14,057 nucleotides of DNA. Origin: JASBZA01 sp964392065 (lineage in GTDB: Bacteria > Bacillota > Clostridia > Saccharofermentanales > Fastidiosipilaceae). Made by a program: the position numbers and the translations under genes. Location of the stretch: assembly GCA_964392065.1 (NCBI GenBank), contig CAYMOG010000035.1, positions 1 through 14,057 of the forward strand, given 5' to 3'. The notes beneath the pieces were generated by a model, which did no database searches, was not told where the DNA came from, and saw only the letters and a list, made by a program, of their open reading frames with translations. Of the stretch, positions 1 to 7,855 are shown one piece after another. How positions within the stretch are numbered: the stretch's first letter is position 1; the number at the start of each line of letters is the position of its first letter.

Positions 1-10
1 TTTACATTGC

Positions 11-3000
11 TTAAGAGCAGCCCGTAGTTGTACCACAGTCTAGGCAGACTTTACAGGTGCCATTCTGAACCATTCTTGTGCTAGAACAAGTAGGGCAAGT
101 GGAGCCATCGTATAGACGCTCCCCATGGTTTGCAGCTTCTCTAGCCGATTCATGGATGAAGCTTCTTGTATAGGGATCTTCACTCTCGAAGTCTTCTCCT
201 TCTTCTTCTTTCAACTGTTCTTCTTTCGCTTGAATGAGCCGTTGCATGAGATCTGTCGTATCCTCATCATCATCATCATCTTGAGACGTTTCATAACTTG
301 GATTAATCACGTTTGGTGTACCCTGATCTTCACTAGCTGGCTTAACTTGACAGCGGCTGAAATCACCTAGTTCGATATCAATTATCTTAGAAACTAAATC
401 TGAAATGGAGCTCACATACTTAATATTAGGATGTCTCTGTACGAAGCCATAGGGCTCATATTTTTGACCACGTAACATCTTTGAAACCTTTTCTGCAGGA
501 ATGTGATATTGCAGCATTACAGAAATCGTCTTCGATAAGGAGTTTAGAAGACCCATAATAGTGGTCCCTTCTCTATCGGTTGTAATGTAGATTTCCGAAA
601 TGTTCCCATCCGAATCACGATTTACAGTAGTATATATTTTCACGTCATCAATTTGAGCCGGGTGTGTCTTGCCACTTCTTATCCCAGTAATTTTTGTACG
701 AATAGAAGGTGTCGATTCGTGCTTAACAATTGTTTTTTGTGCTTCTTTGGCATACGCAAGTAGGTCTTGATAATGTAGATTATCTAAATCTTGTTTCTTG
801 TCGTCTAAGTCAACCGTGTTATTTAGTGGCTGAGCATTTTTAGATCCATCTCTGTAGAGAGTAATTCCTTTTACACCCGTCTTCCATGAGAGGATATGCA
901 CATCCTTGAAATCATCCACAGTCGCATGACGAGGTAGGTTAACCGTCTTAGAAATAGCTCCTGTAACAAGAGGTGAAAGTGCTGCTACCATAAGTACGTG
1001 ACCTTTGGGCGCAATGTAGCGTTCACCGGTACCACATACATTTGCCGTATCGAATATAGGCAGATGCTTATCCTCTAGATGCGGTGCACCTTCAATCTTA
1101 CCGTCGATGATCATACCATTTTCGTCCTTGCGGCCAACGTATTCCACAATATCTGCAATTTGTTCTTCTGTATAGCCTAGGTTGTCCAAAGCTTCCGCAA
1201 TTACAGGATTCGTAATAACCATCGAACCTCCGCCTACTAGCTTCTTATAGCTAATATGAGAGAAGAATGGTTCGATACTTGTCGCACCACAGTCCATTGC
1301 AAAGGAGATTGTTCCGGTTGGAGCCATAACACTTACTTGTGCATTACGATAGCCATGGCTTTCACCTAGTTCCAAAGCTTCTTTCCAAGACTTCTGAAGC
1401 GCCTTAAGTATATCTTCTTTCCCCATATCCTTGAGAAAATCTCCGTTTACCATTAGCGGTTCATAACTTAAATTCTCTAATTTATCCTTCTTCGCTCCTG
1501 CAACTCTTGCATGATTTCGTATTACTCTTTGCATGTAAGGTTTATTGATTTCATATTTAGGGAAAGCACCCACTTGAGAAGCCATAAGAGCAGATACCTT
1601 GTAGCTCTCCCCTGTAAGGATACCGATTAGCGCTTGGGCATACGCTCTAGCTTCCATAGAATCATATGGGTAGCCCATAACCATTAATAGGGAGGATAAA
1701 TTCGCTACACCTAGACCTGTTGTACGGAATAAATAGGTGCGACGGGCGATATCCTTGGTAGGGAATTGCCCCCAATGGATTGAAGCTTCTAATACTAATT
1801 GTACTAATCCAATCGTGTGTAGGTAGCCTTCGAGGTCGAACGTCTTAGTCTTAGAATCATAGAAAGTATAAACGTTGATTGAGGCCAAGTTACAGCTTGT
1901 ATCGTCTAAGAAAGCATATTCACCACATGGATTGGTTGAGTTTAAGCGATTGTGTGGTGCGTTAACTTCGCCATCTTCTCCTGCTGGACATGTATGCCAG
2001 TCATTGAAAATATCGGTAAACTGTGGTGCAGGGTCCGCACAACGCCAGGCGGCTTGGTTAAACTCTTCCCAGAGTTTCGATACAGAAACATTACGGTTAA
2101 CAGATTCATCCACTCTACCTTTAAGCTCAAGAATAGAATCAGGATTTTCTTCGAGTTCCATTACTTTCTGCATAAACTCATTGCTAATACGAACAGAGTT
2201 ATTAGAATTTTGTCCGCTGACAGTATTATAGGCTTCGCCATCGATGTCGCCATCATACCCCATTTTCATCAGAGCTAAGGCCTTATCTTCTTCCTGGGAC
2301 TTCCAATTAATGAATTGTTCAATGTCAGGATGATCTATGTCTAAACAAACCATCTTCGCTGCTCGGCGAGTTGTACCACCTGATTTGATTGCTCCTGCGT
2401 TACGATCGAGGCCTCTTAAGAAACTCATCAGACCCGAAGAAACACCACCACCTGATAATTTTTCTCCATAGCCGCGGATAGCCGAGAAGTTCGATCCTGT
2501 ACCTGATCCTCCCTTGAACAGTTTCGTCTCTGTTACATAGGATTCAGAAATGGAATGTTCTCCTAATAAACGATCTTGAACAGATAGGATAAAACAAGCG
2601 GACGCTTGTGTTCTCGTATAATCATCATCCGAAATTCTTACCTCGTTGGTTTCCTCATCGAAATAATGTAAGTCACTCTTACCACCCGAAATACCATAGG
2701 CTAGTTTAAGACCTGTATTAAACCATTGAGGAGAATTAGGAGCAAAACGTTGGCTTAATAACAAATAGGCGATTTCGTCATATAATACTTGAGCTTGCTC
2801 ATCTGTAACCATCTTTTCGTCAATCAATGCCTTGGTCCAGAAATCTACCATACGATGAACAACTTGCTTCATAGACGTTTCATGTCCTGTTTCAGGCACA
2901 CCAGCTTTGCGGAAATATTTAGATACTATAATATCTACAGCATTTTGAGAATAATGGGATGGGAACTCCACATTTCGCATTTCTGTAAGTACTTTACCTG

Positions 3001-3133
3001 ACTTGTAATCCTTCAAGATAACATCGCGTTTTGCCCAATCAAACAGATCGTAGACGCTTTTCTTCTTATTCTTAGTTTCTGCCAGCTCCTTCGTATAATA
3101 ACGCTGGATGACATCTTTAAATTCCTTACTCAT
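11..3133 (-). CDS. nrdJ: Adenosylcobalamin-dependent (class II) ribonucleotide reductase
   Basis: It reduces ribonucleotides to deoxyribonucleotides in the cytoplasm, using adenosylcobalamin to generate the thiyl radical, so it works with or without oxygen. I place the start at the ATG at 3133 (1040 aa), because GGAG lies 6 bases before it; an in-frame ATG 39 bases further upstream has no better site. Visible motifs, numbered from this start: a redox cysteine at about C180 (ACFILSVQD), then NPCGE with the putative thiyl-radical Cys at about 403 and its Glu at 405. The partner redox cysteine is at about 414 (TSCNLASIN), and APTGTIS is at about 604-610. A TSCPD-like region spans about 820-900. 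An acidic linker with a run of Asp follows, then a cysteine cluster (CPTC...CKVCLDC, about 1013-1033) that forms a zinc-ribbon-like, probably redox-active tail. The spacing NPC to TSC is 11 residues, as in Thermotoga NrdJ. No other reductase subunit gene is present. The family call is very secure. Confidence 0.97.
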   Translation of the reverse strand: MSKEFKDVIQRYYTKELAETKNKKKSVYDLFDWAKRDVILKDYKSGKVLTEMRNVEFPSHYSQNAVDIIVSKYFRKAGVPETGHETSMKQVVHRMVDFWTKALIDEKMVTDEQAQVLYDEIAYLLLSQRFAPNSPQWFNTGLKLAYGISGGKSDLHYFDEETNEVRISDDDYTRTQASACFILSVQDRLLGEHSISESYVTETKLFKGGSGTGSNFSAIRGYGEKLSGGGVSSGLMSFLRGLDRNAGAIKSGGTTRRAAKMVCLDIDHPDIEQFINWKSQEEDKALALMKMGYDGDIDGEAYNTVSGQNSNNSVRISNEFMQKVMELEENPDSILELKGRVDESVNRNVSVSKLWEEFNQAAWRCADPAPQFTDIFNDWHTCPAGEDGEVNAPHNRLNSTNPCGEYAFLDDTSCNLASINVYTFYDSKTKTFDLEGYLHTIGLVQLVLEASIHWGQFPTKDIARRTYLFRTTGLGVANLSSLLMVMGYPYDSMEARAYAQALIGILTGESYKVSALMASQVGAFPKYEINKPYMQRVIRNHARVAGAKKDKLENLSYEPLMVNGDFLKDMGKEDILKALQKSWKEALELGESHGYRNAQVSVMAPTGTISFAMDCGATSIEPFFSHISYKKLVGGGSMVITNPVIAEALDNLGYTEEQIADIVEYVGRKDENGMIIDGKIEGAPHLEDKHLPIFDTANVCGTGERYIAPKGHVLMVAALSPLVTGAISKTVNLPRHATVDDFKDVHILSWKTGVKGITLYRDGSKNAQPLNNTVDLDDKKQDLDNLHYQDLLAYAKEAQKTIVKHESTPSIRTKITGIRSGKTHPAQIDDVKIYTTVNRDSDGNISEIYITTDREGTTIMGLLNSLSKTISVMLQYHIPAEKVSKMLRGQKYEPYGFVQRHPNIKYVSSISDLVSKIIDIELGDFSRCQVKPASEDQGTPNVINPSYETSQDDDDDEDTTDLMQRLIQAKEEQLKEEEGEDFESEDPYTRSFIHESAREAANHGERLYDGSTCPTCSSTRMVQNGTCKVCLDCGTTTGCS
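264..280. repeat. TCA trinucleotide run within nrdJ
   Basis: A run of TCA units (GAT/TGA on the coding strand) encodes the Asp run in the acidic linker between the catalytic body and the cysteine-rich tail of NrdJ. Gain or loss of a unit would change linker length without shifting the frame. Confidence 0.6.
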
Positions 3134-3139
3134 AACACA

Positions 3140-3143
3140 CTCC
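3140..3143 (-). promoter_or_regulatory. Ribosome binding site of nrdJ
   Basis: GGAG lies 6 bases upstream of the ATG at 3133 and decides the start against the in-frame ATGs at 3142 and 3172. Confidence 0.7.
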
Positions 3144-3222
3144 ATTAAAAATCCATTACTTGTGTTTTCCACGAAACTGCAAGACAGTAACTACGCGCGA
3201 AAAACTCTGTAATGGAAATGAT

Positions 3223-3238
3223 ACACCATATATAGTGG
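3223..3238. promoter_or_regulatory. NrdR box 1 (candidate operator)
   Basis: ACACCATATATAGTGG matches the NrdR consensus acaCwAtATaTwGtgt at 14 of 16 positions. It covers the predicted -10 of nrdJ. NrdR is the (d)ATP-sensing repressor of ribonucleotide reductase genes in most bacteria. Its own gene is not in the window. Confidence 0.75.
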
Positions 3239-3255
3239 TTTGACCATGCATTCAA
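3227..3255 (-). promoter_or_regulatory. Predicted sigma-A-type promoter of nrdJ
   Basis: On the minus strand a -35 TTGAAT (3250-3255) and a -10 TATATG (3227-3232) are separated by 17 bases. Transcription would begin near 3220 and leave a leader of about 87 bases before nrdJ. The -10 lies inside one NrdR-like box and the other box ends directly beside the -35, which suits repression by promoter occlusion. The position is inferred from consensus only. Confidence 0.55.
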
Positions 3256-3271
3256 GCACTAAATATGGTAC
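3256..3271. promoter_or_regulatory. NrdR box 2 (candidate operator)
   Basis: GCACTAAATATGGTAC matches the NrdR consensus at 11 of 16 positions. Read on the minus strand, its core ACCATATTTAGTG differs from the plus-strand core of box 1 at only one of 13 bases. The centres of the two boxes are 33 bases apart, about three helical turns, as expected for paired NrdR sites. It ends immediately upstream of the predicted -35. Confidence 0.65.
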
Positions 3272-3336
3272 TTCTAGATTTCTTTTTTATTTCAATATAT
3301 TACCACCCATGACATAAGGGGATGGTTCTAGACCTA

Positions 3337-5787
3337 TTAAACACCACCGCGACTTACATCTGTGACATCTCTTACAGACTTGATTCTTCCAATCAAACGA
3401 TCGAATTGATTCTGATTAGTAACCTCAATTGTGAGATGTAATGTTGCTGTAATATCTTTTACTGAACTCATTTGACCTGATACTATAGATACACCTTTTT
3501 CCTCTGCAATAGCATTGGTTATGTCGCCAAGCAAATGGGTTCTATCTCGAGCTGAGATGACAATCGGTACTTGGAACACACCATGACCATCTTCACCATC
3601 CCAATAACAATCGATTAGTCGAGCAGCATTTTCCATATTTTCATCAGATTCATGAGAAGAAGCAAGAATGTGTCTCATATTCGGACAATTCTTCCGATGA
3701 ACGGTAACGCCTCTACCTCTTGTTATATAACCAATGATAGAGTCTCCTGGTACAGGGCTACAGCATCTAGCCATAGAGATAAGCACATTATCCACACCCT
3801 CTACAACAATTCCAAATTCGTTAGAACGTGTTCTAGGTTTCTTGTCGGACACTGCCCGGCCATAAGTGCCTTTTTCTGCTAAGTCTTTTGCTTGTTGCAG
3901 CACTGGATCAACTGGATTATAGAGTACTTGACCATTATCACCAATACGATAGCCTAGCTTAGCCATTTCTTCAGCACTTAGTGTTTTGATATACTCATCC
4001 CTTAATTTAGGCACAATTTTAGCAGCAGAAAGGCCTGATGCACCATTTCCTATCGCTGCATAGATATCGTCTACGTTTTTAAATGAGTAGCGTTTCAATA
4101 TAGGTTGGAGAAACTCTGGTCTTAAGAGTTGGAGAGAAACGAAGCCTTCCTTACGAATCTCCTTCTCTACCATCTCACGGCCTCTACTTATTGCTTCGCC
4201 TTTGCTTTCTTGTTTAAACCAGTGATTAATTTTATTTTTTGCGGATGAAGAACGTACAATATTAAGCCAATCTCGGCTCGGTCCATGTATCTTATCCGAA
4301 GTCAGTATTTCAACAATATCACCATTCTTCAATTCATAGTCGATAGGAACAATACGGCCATTAACCTTTGCTCCATACATATGATTACCAACTCCCGAAT
4401 GGATTTGATAGGCCATATCGATGGTAACGGAACCCATAGGCAAGGCCACCACGTCCCCTTTGGGTGTGAACACATAAACGTCATCATCGATAAGTCCATT
4501 TCGAATAGCTTCCATGTACTCATCGGAACTGCCTTTCATATCCCTTTGCCAATCTAGCAGTTGAGATAGCCAATTCATACGGTCCTCAGTCACTTCATCG
4601 GGATTACTTACCTTGATACCCGCTTGTTTTGCCTTGTAGCGCCAGTGGGCTGCTACACCGAATTCAGCCGTTCTGTGCATGTCTTGTGTTCGAATCTGAA
4701 CTTCAAAAGGAAAGCCCTTAGGTCCAATAACTGTAGTATGAAGAGATTGGTAACCATTCGATTTGGGCATAGCAATATAATCTTTAAATCGTCCAGGCAT
4801 GGGTCGGTACATATCATGAACAATACCTAACACAGCATAGCAATCCGTCACAGAATCTACGATGATTCGACAAGCAAATAAATCATAGATTTCTGTGAGA
4901 TTCTTATCCTTCGTTTTCATCTTACGATAGATGCTGTAGAAATGCTTGGGTCGGCCTTCGATCGTTGATTTAATGCCCACAGCATTTATCTCATGCGTTA
5001 ATCGGTCGATGACCTCATCTAGATAGTGGACTCTTTCATTTCGACGCTGCGAAATGGCTCCAACTAATTCATAATACGCTTTACTGTCTAAGTAACGTAA
5101 ACATAAATCTTCTAATTCCCATTTCCAACGATAGACACCTAATCGTCCAGCAAGAGGAGCATAGATATCCAGAGTCTCTTGCGCTATACGTTGTTGTTTT
5201 TGTCCAGGAAGAGAACCCAACGTTCGCATATTATGGAGACGATCCGCTAACTTGATTAGAACAACCCTAATATCTTGTGCCATAGACAAGAACATCTTAC
5301 GAAAATTTTCCGCTTGAAGTTCTTCTTTGGACGTATAAGTCATCTTCTCTAGCTTGGTAACACCGTCTACCAATAGACCTACATCTTGGCCGAATCGACG
5401 TTGTAAATCTTGTATGCTTACACCCGTATCTTCAACAGTATCATGTAAAACGGCAGCAATTAATGTATCGGGATCCACTTCTAAGTCCGTCAGTATCTGC
5501 GTAACTTGTAACGGATGCAAGATATAAGGATCTCCTGAATTACGCTTCTGATCCAAATGCGCCCAAAACGAATATTCAATCGCATCAATAAAACGGTTAT
5601 AAGCTTCTTCGTGACCAGGATAATAAGAAGCAAGCGCTAAGACTAAATTCTTCGCTTCCTCTAAAACTTGCTCCAAGACAACTGTAGAAATTTCTTTAAC
5701 TCCGCCCTGAAGCAAAGCATCCTCAATTATAGGAAAGCTCGGCCATTCAGGGCCATGGGTGTCCGTTGTAATTTCATAATCACTCAT
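3337..5787 (-). CDS. relA: Bifunctional (p)ppGpp synthetase/hydrolase (RelA/SpoT family)
   Basis: This cytoplasmic enzyme makes and degrades the stringent-response alarmones (p)ppGpp. From the ATG at 5787 it is 816 aa. The HD hydrolase domain has H91, HD 115-116 plus ED 118-119, and D182 in KLADRLHNM, so hydrolase residues look intact. The synthetase domain carries RFKD at about 333-336, then YIAMPKSNGYQSLHT, and VQIRT further on; RFKD (rather than the EFDD of monofunctional RelA) is the signature of bifunctional enzymes. A TGS domain (about 436-498), a Cys-Cys zinc-finger-like region (RCCSPVPGD, about 674-682) and a C-terminal ACT domain (about 735-816) follow. About 40 residues precede the usual start of homology, making it longer than the approximately 735-aa Bacillus enzyme. 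Its ATG overlaps the recJ TGA by 4 bases (ATGA). The apt gene that separates recJ and relA in Bacillus is absent here. Confidence 0.97.
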   Translation of the reverse strand: MSDYEITTDTHGPEWPSFPIIEDALLQGGVKEISTVVLEQVLEEAKNLVLALASYYPGHEEAYNRFIDAIEYSFWAHLDQKRNSGDPYILHPLQVTQILTDLEVDPDTLIAAVLHDTVEDTGVSIQDLQRRFGQDVGLLVDGVTKLEKMTYTSKEELQAENFRKMFLSMAQDIRVVLIKLADRLHNMRTLGSLPGQKQQRIAQETLDIYAPLAGRLGVYRWKWELEDLCLRYLDSKAYYELVGAISQRRNERVHYLDEVIDRLTHEINAVGIKSTIEGRPKHFYSIYRKMKTKDKNLTEIYDLFACRIIVDSVTDCYAVLGIVHDMYRPMPGRFKDYIAMPKSNGYQSLHTTVIGPKGFPFEVQIRTQDMHRTAEFGVAAHWRYKAKQAGIKVSNPDEVTEDRMNWLSQLLDWQRDMKGSSDEYMEAIRNGLIDDDVYVFTPKGDVVALPMGSVTIDMAYQIHSGVGNHMYGAKVNGRIVPIDYELKNGDIVEILTSDKIHGPSRDWLNIVRSSSAKNKINHWFKQESKGEAISRGREMVEKEIRKEGFVSLQLLRPEFLQPILKRYSFKNVDDIYAAIGNGASGLSAAKIVPKLRDEYIKTLSAEEMAKLGYRIGDNGQVLYNPVDPVLQQAKDLAEKGTYGRAVSDKKPRTRSNEFGIVVEGVDNVLISMARCCSPVPGDSIIGYITRGRGVTVHRKNCPNMRHILASSHESDENMENAARLIDCYWDGEDGHGVFQVPIVISARDRTHLLGDITNAIAEEKGVSIVSGQMSSVKDITATLHLTIEVTNQNQFDRLIGRIKSVRDVTDVSRGGV

Positions 5788-7841
5788 AGGTTCAAAATCC
5801 TTTCCTCTAATAAATTTTGCCACGTAGGCGTATCACTTAACTTCACACGTTGCTCATGCTGTAAACGTCTATACATAGAGACGTCTTCATCAAGCTTCGT
5901 GATCACTTCAATTAATTTTGCTTCCTGGAAAACTTCTAATACCATTTGAAGATTCTTCAGAGCATATATTTTACCATGAATCGCACGTAGAATGCGTTGT
6001 AACCTCCGCAAGGACAAGACTGCTGTATCCTCACCAATAAGTTTATCCCATACTTTCCAGAGAATAACGAAATCCGAAACTTCGAGCGTCCATTTTTCTG
6101 GAACATTTAGAGTGGAGTCAACAAACTGCCCTAGAGCACTCTTCTCTTCTCCTGGTAACAAAATATCTTCAATAATAATTTGATGAGACTTCTGACCCTT
6201 CCACTCATTAATCTTAAGTTTACCTAACACCGTCACCCTATGCCCTAGCATAAGCCAATCAGCAAAATGTGCCAAACCGAATCCGATTCCATTAAAACGC
6301 CCATTTCCCTGTCGAAAACTAAGACGCAAATGACTCTGGTCTTTGCCAATCTTCTTAGCTTCCAGAAGTTCTAAATCTAAGAATAGAAAACTAGGTTCTT
6401 CATTACCATTGCCAAAGGGTCCGAGATCCAATAACGCTTCTGCTTCCTCTAAATTTATTGCATCAGAGCTCAAAACAGCATCATAATAATGTATACTACC
6501 GAAATCTTCTACTTTTTTCTTCTCCTGATTTATGTTTAATGCTTGCTCAAACATCGCACAGAAATCTTCCCAATTCGCATCGCTCAGAGAAACTCCACAG
6601 GCACCTTTATGCCCTCCGAAACTTACGAGATACTCTTCGGCTTCCGAAATACTCTGATATAAGTCGAAATCTCCTAGACTTCTTCCTGATCCTCTCCAGA
6701 TTAATACGCCATCTTCTGTATAGTCTCCTGCCCTAGAAGAAAATAGAATATTCGGTTTATGAAACTGATCTTTAACCCGAGAAGCAACAATTCCCAACAC
6801 TCCAGGATGCCAATTTTCGCCACGTAAGAGCAGGACTGTTTTTTGTAAAGAATTGGGATTTTGGGCTAAATAATTCTGAATTTCTTCTAGAACCAAGATT
6901 TCCTCTTTTCTTCTCATTTCGTTTACTTCCAAGAGTTTCTTGACCAGATATTGTATTTCATCTAAATCACTTGAGAGTAAGAGTTTAAGCGCAGGAACAG
7001 GATCACCCATCCTTCCCGCAGCATTTAATTTTGGAATCACTTTATATGCTAGACTTTGAGCCGTTAATTCTTCGCTTTCTGTTGTTACAGCATGAAATAT
7101 TTCTGAAATTCCTGGCAAGACATTCTTCCTTAATGCCTCTATTCCACGGCGCACAATTCCTCGGTTTTCATCACGTAGTGGCATTACATCTGCAACTGTC
7201 CCTAGTGCAGCTAGTGCATAATATATATCAGACAGTACAATATCTAACCTTGCACTGAGAGCCTCTACTAATTTAAGAACAACACCTGCTCCGGCAAGAG
7301 ATTCAAAAGGATAGGTACAAGTCGCTTGGTGGGGGTTGATAACAGCATAGGCTAAAGGAATTTCTTCTCCAACCTCATGATGGTCCGTAACGATAACATC
7401 AATCCCTAGTGCATTAAGTTGCTTCACTTCCTCCAGTGAACGAATACCACAATCCACAGTGATGAGAAGCTTAGTATGAGAAGACTTGGCCCTATCGACA
7501 CCGCCTTCTTTAAGTCCATAACCTTCATCTAATCGGTTAGGAATATAATACGCAACATCCGCACCTAGACTTTGTAAGAAGTGAAAAATTATTGCGGTAG
7601 CCGTCAGCCCATCCACGTCATAATCGCCATGAATAAGAATTTTGCTCTTATCCTCTACTGCCTCTAAGATTCGATCAATTGCTTTGTGCATATCCTTCAT
7701 GAACAGTGGTTCATAAGTACTAGCATCCTGCTGTATACCACGCGCTTCCATGAGAAAAGAAGCTACTCTTCCTGGGAGTAGCTTCTGATTTGCATTTGCT
7801 GTTTTTCCTTGCCAATTGGTATATAACCACTCTCTATTCAA
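5784..7841 (-). CDS. recJ: Single-stranded-DNA-specific exonuclease RecJ
   Basis: RecJ degrades single-stranded DNA 5' to 3' in recombinational repair, mismatch repair and processing of stalled forks. The 685-aa product has the DHH phosphoesterase motifs in order: DYDVDG (73-78), VDCG (129-132), TDHH (152-155) and LGTVADVMPL (213-222) with a metal-binding Asp. NAAGR (273-277) follows, then the DHHA1 domain with SGRS (385-388) and GGHKGA (409-414). GPFGNGNEEP (about 474-483) begins the OB-fold part, which runs to about 560. Residues from about 575 to the end form a C-terminal extension of the kind seen in Gram-positive RecJ, shorter than in Bacillus (786 aa). The start is a TTG at 7841, supported by AAGGAAG 7 bases upstream, 14 bases after the malQ stop. 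The gene overlaps relA by 4 bases. All catalytic motifs look intact. Confidence 0.95.
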   Translation of the reverse strand: MNREWLYTNWQGKTANANQKLLPGRVASFLMEARGIQQDASTYEPLFMKDMHKAIDRILEAVEDKSKILIHGDYDVDGLTATAIIFHFLQSLGADVAYYIPNRLDEGYGLKEGGVDRAKSSHTKLLITVDCGIRSLEEVKQLNALGIDVIVTDHHEVGEEIPLAYAVINPHQATCTYPFESLAGAGVVLKLVEALSARLDIVLSDIYYALAALGTVADVMPLRDENRGIVRRGIEALRKNVLPGISEIFHAVTTESEELTAQSLAYKVIPKLNAAGRMGDPVPALKLLLSSDLDEIQYLVKKLLEVNEMRRKEEILVLEEIQNYLAQNPNSLQKTVLLLRGENWHPGVLGIVASRVKDQFHKPNILFSSRAGDYTEDGVLIWRGSGRSLGDFDLYQSISEAEEYLVSFGGHKGACGVSLSDANWEDFCAMFEQALNINQEKKKVEDFGSIHYYDAVLSSDAINLEEAEALLDLGPFGNGNEEPSFLFLDLELLEAKKIGKDQSHLRLSFRQGNGRFNGIGFGLAHFADWLMLGHRVTVLGKLKINEWKGQKSHQIIIEDILLPGEEKSALGQFVDSTLNVPEKWTLEVSDFVILWKVWDKLIGEDTAVLSLRRLQRILRAIHGKIYALKNLQMVLEVFQEAKLIEVITKLDEDVSMYRRLQHEQRVKLSDTPTWQNLLEERILNL
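5798..5808 (-). promoter_or_regulatory. Ribosome binding site of relA
   Basis: AGAGGAAAGGA precedes the ATG at 5787 by 10 bases. It decides for this ATG over an upstream in-frame GTG at 5823 that has no purine-rich site. It lies within the 3' end of recJ. Confidence 0.6.
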
Positions 7842-7855
7842 TGAAATACTTCCTT

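Noticed and set aside
1875..2231. Plus-strand open frame antisense to nrdJ
   Set aside because: It lies wholly opposite well-conserved nrdJ coding sequence, has no ribosome site and its product resembles no family; the same holds for the other antisense frames over relA, recJ, malQ and the ABC gene.
3134..3222. Possible cobalamin riboswitch in the nrdJ leader
   Set aside because: The leader is only about 90 bases, has no B12-box-like sequence and no large folded core; only short hairpins are visible.
3302..3326. Imperfect hairpin after relA as a terminator
   Set aside because: It has 7 bp with one bulged A and a 10-base loop, but no T-run follows on the minus strand, so it does not look like a rho-independent terminator.
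3788..3796. TTATCCACA, a perfect DnaA box
   Set aside because: It is a single copy inside relA coding sequence with no cluster or AT-rich unwinding region; a chance match.
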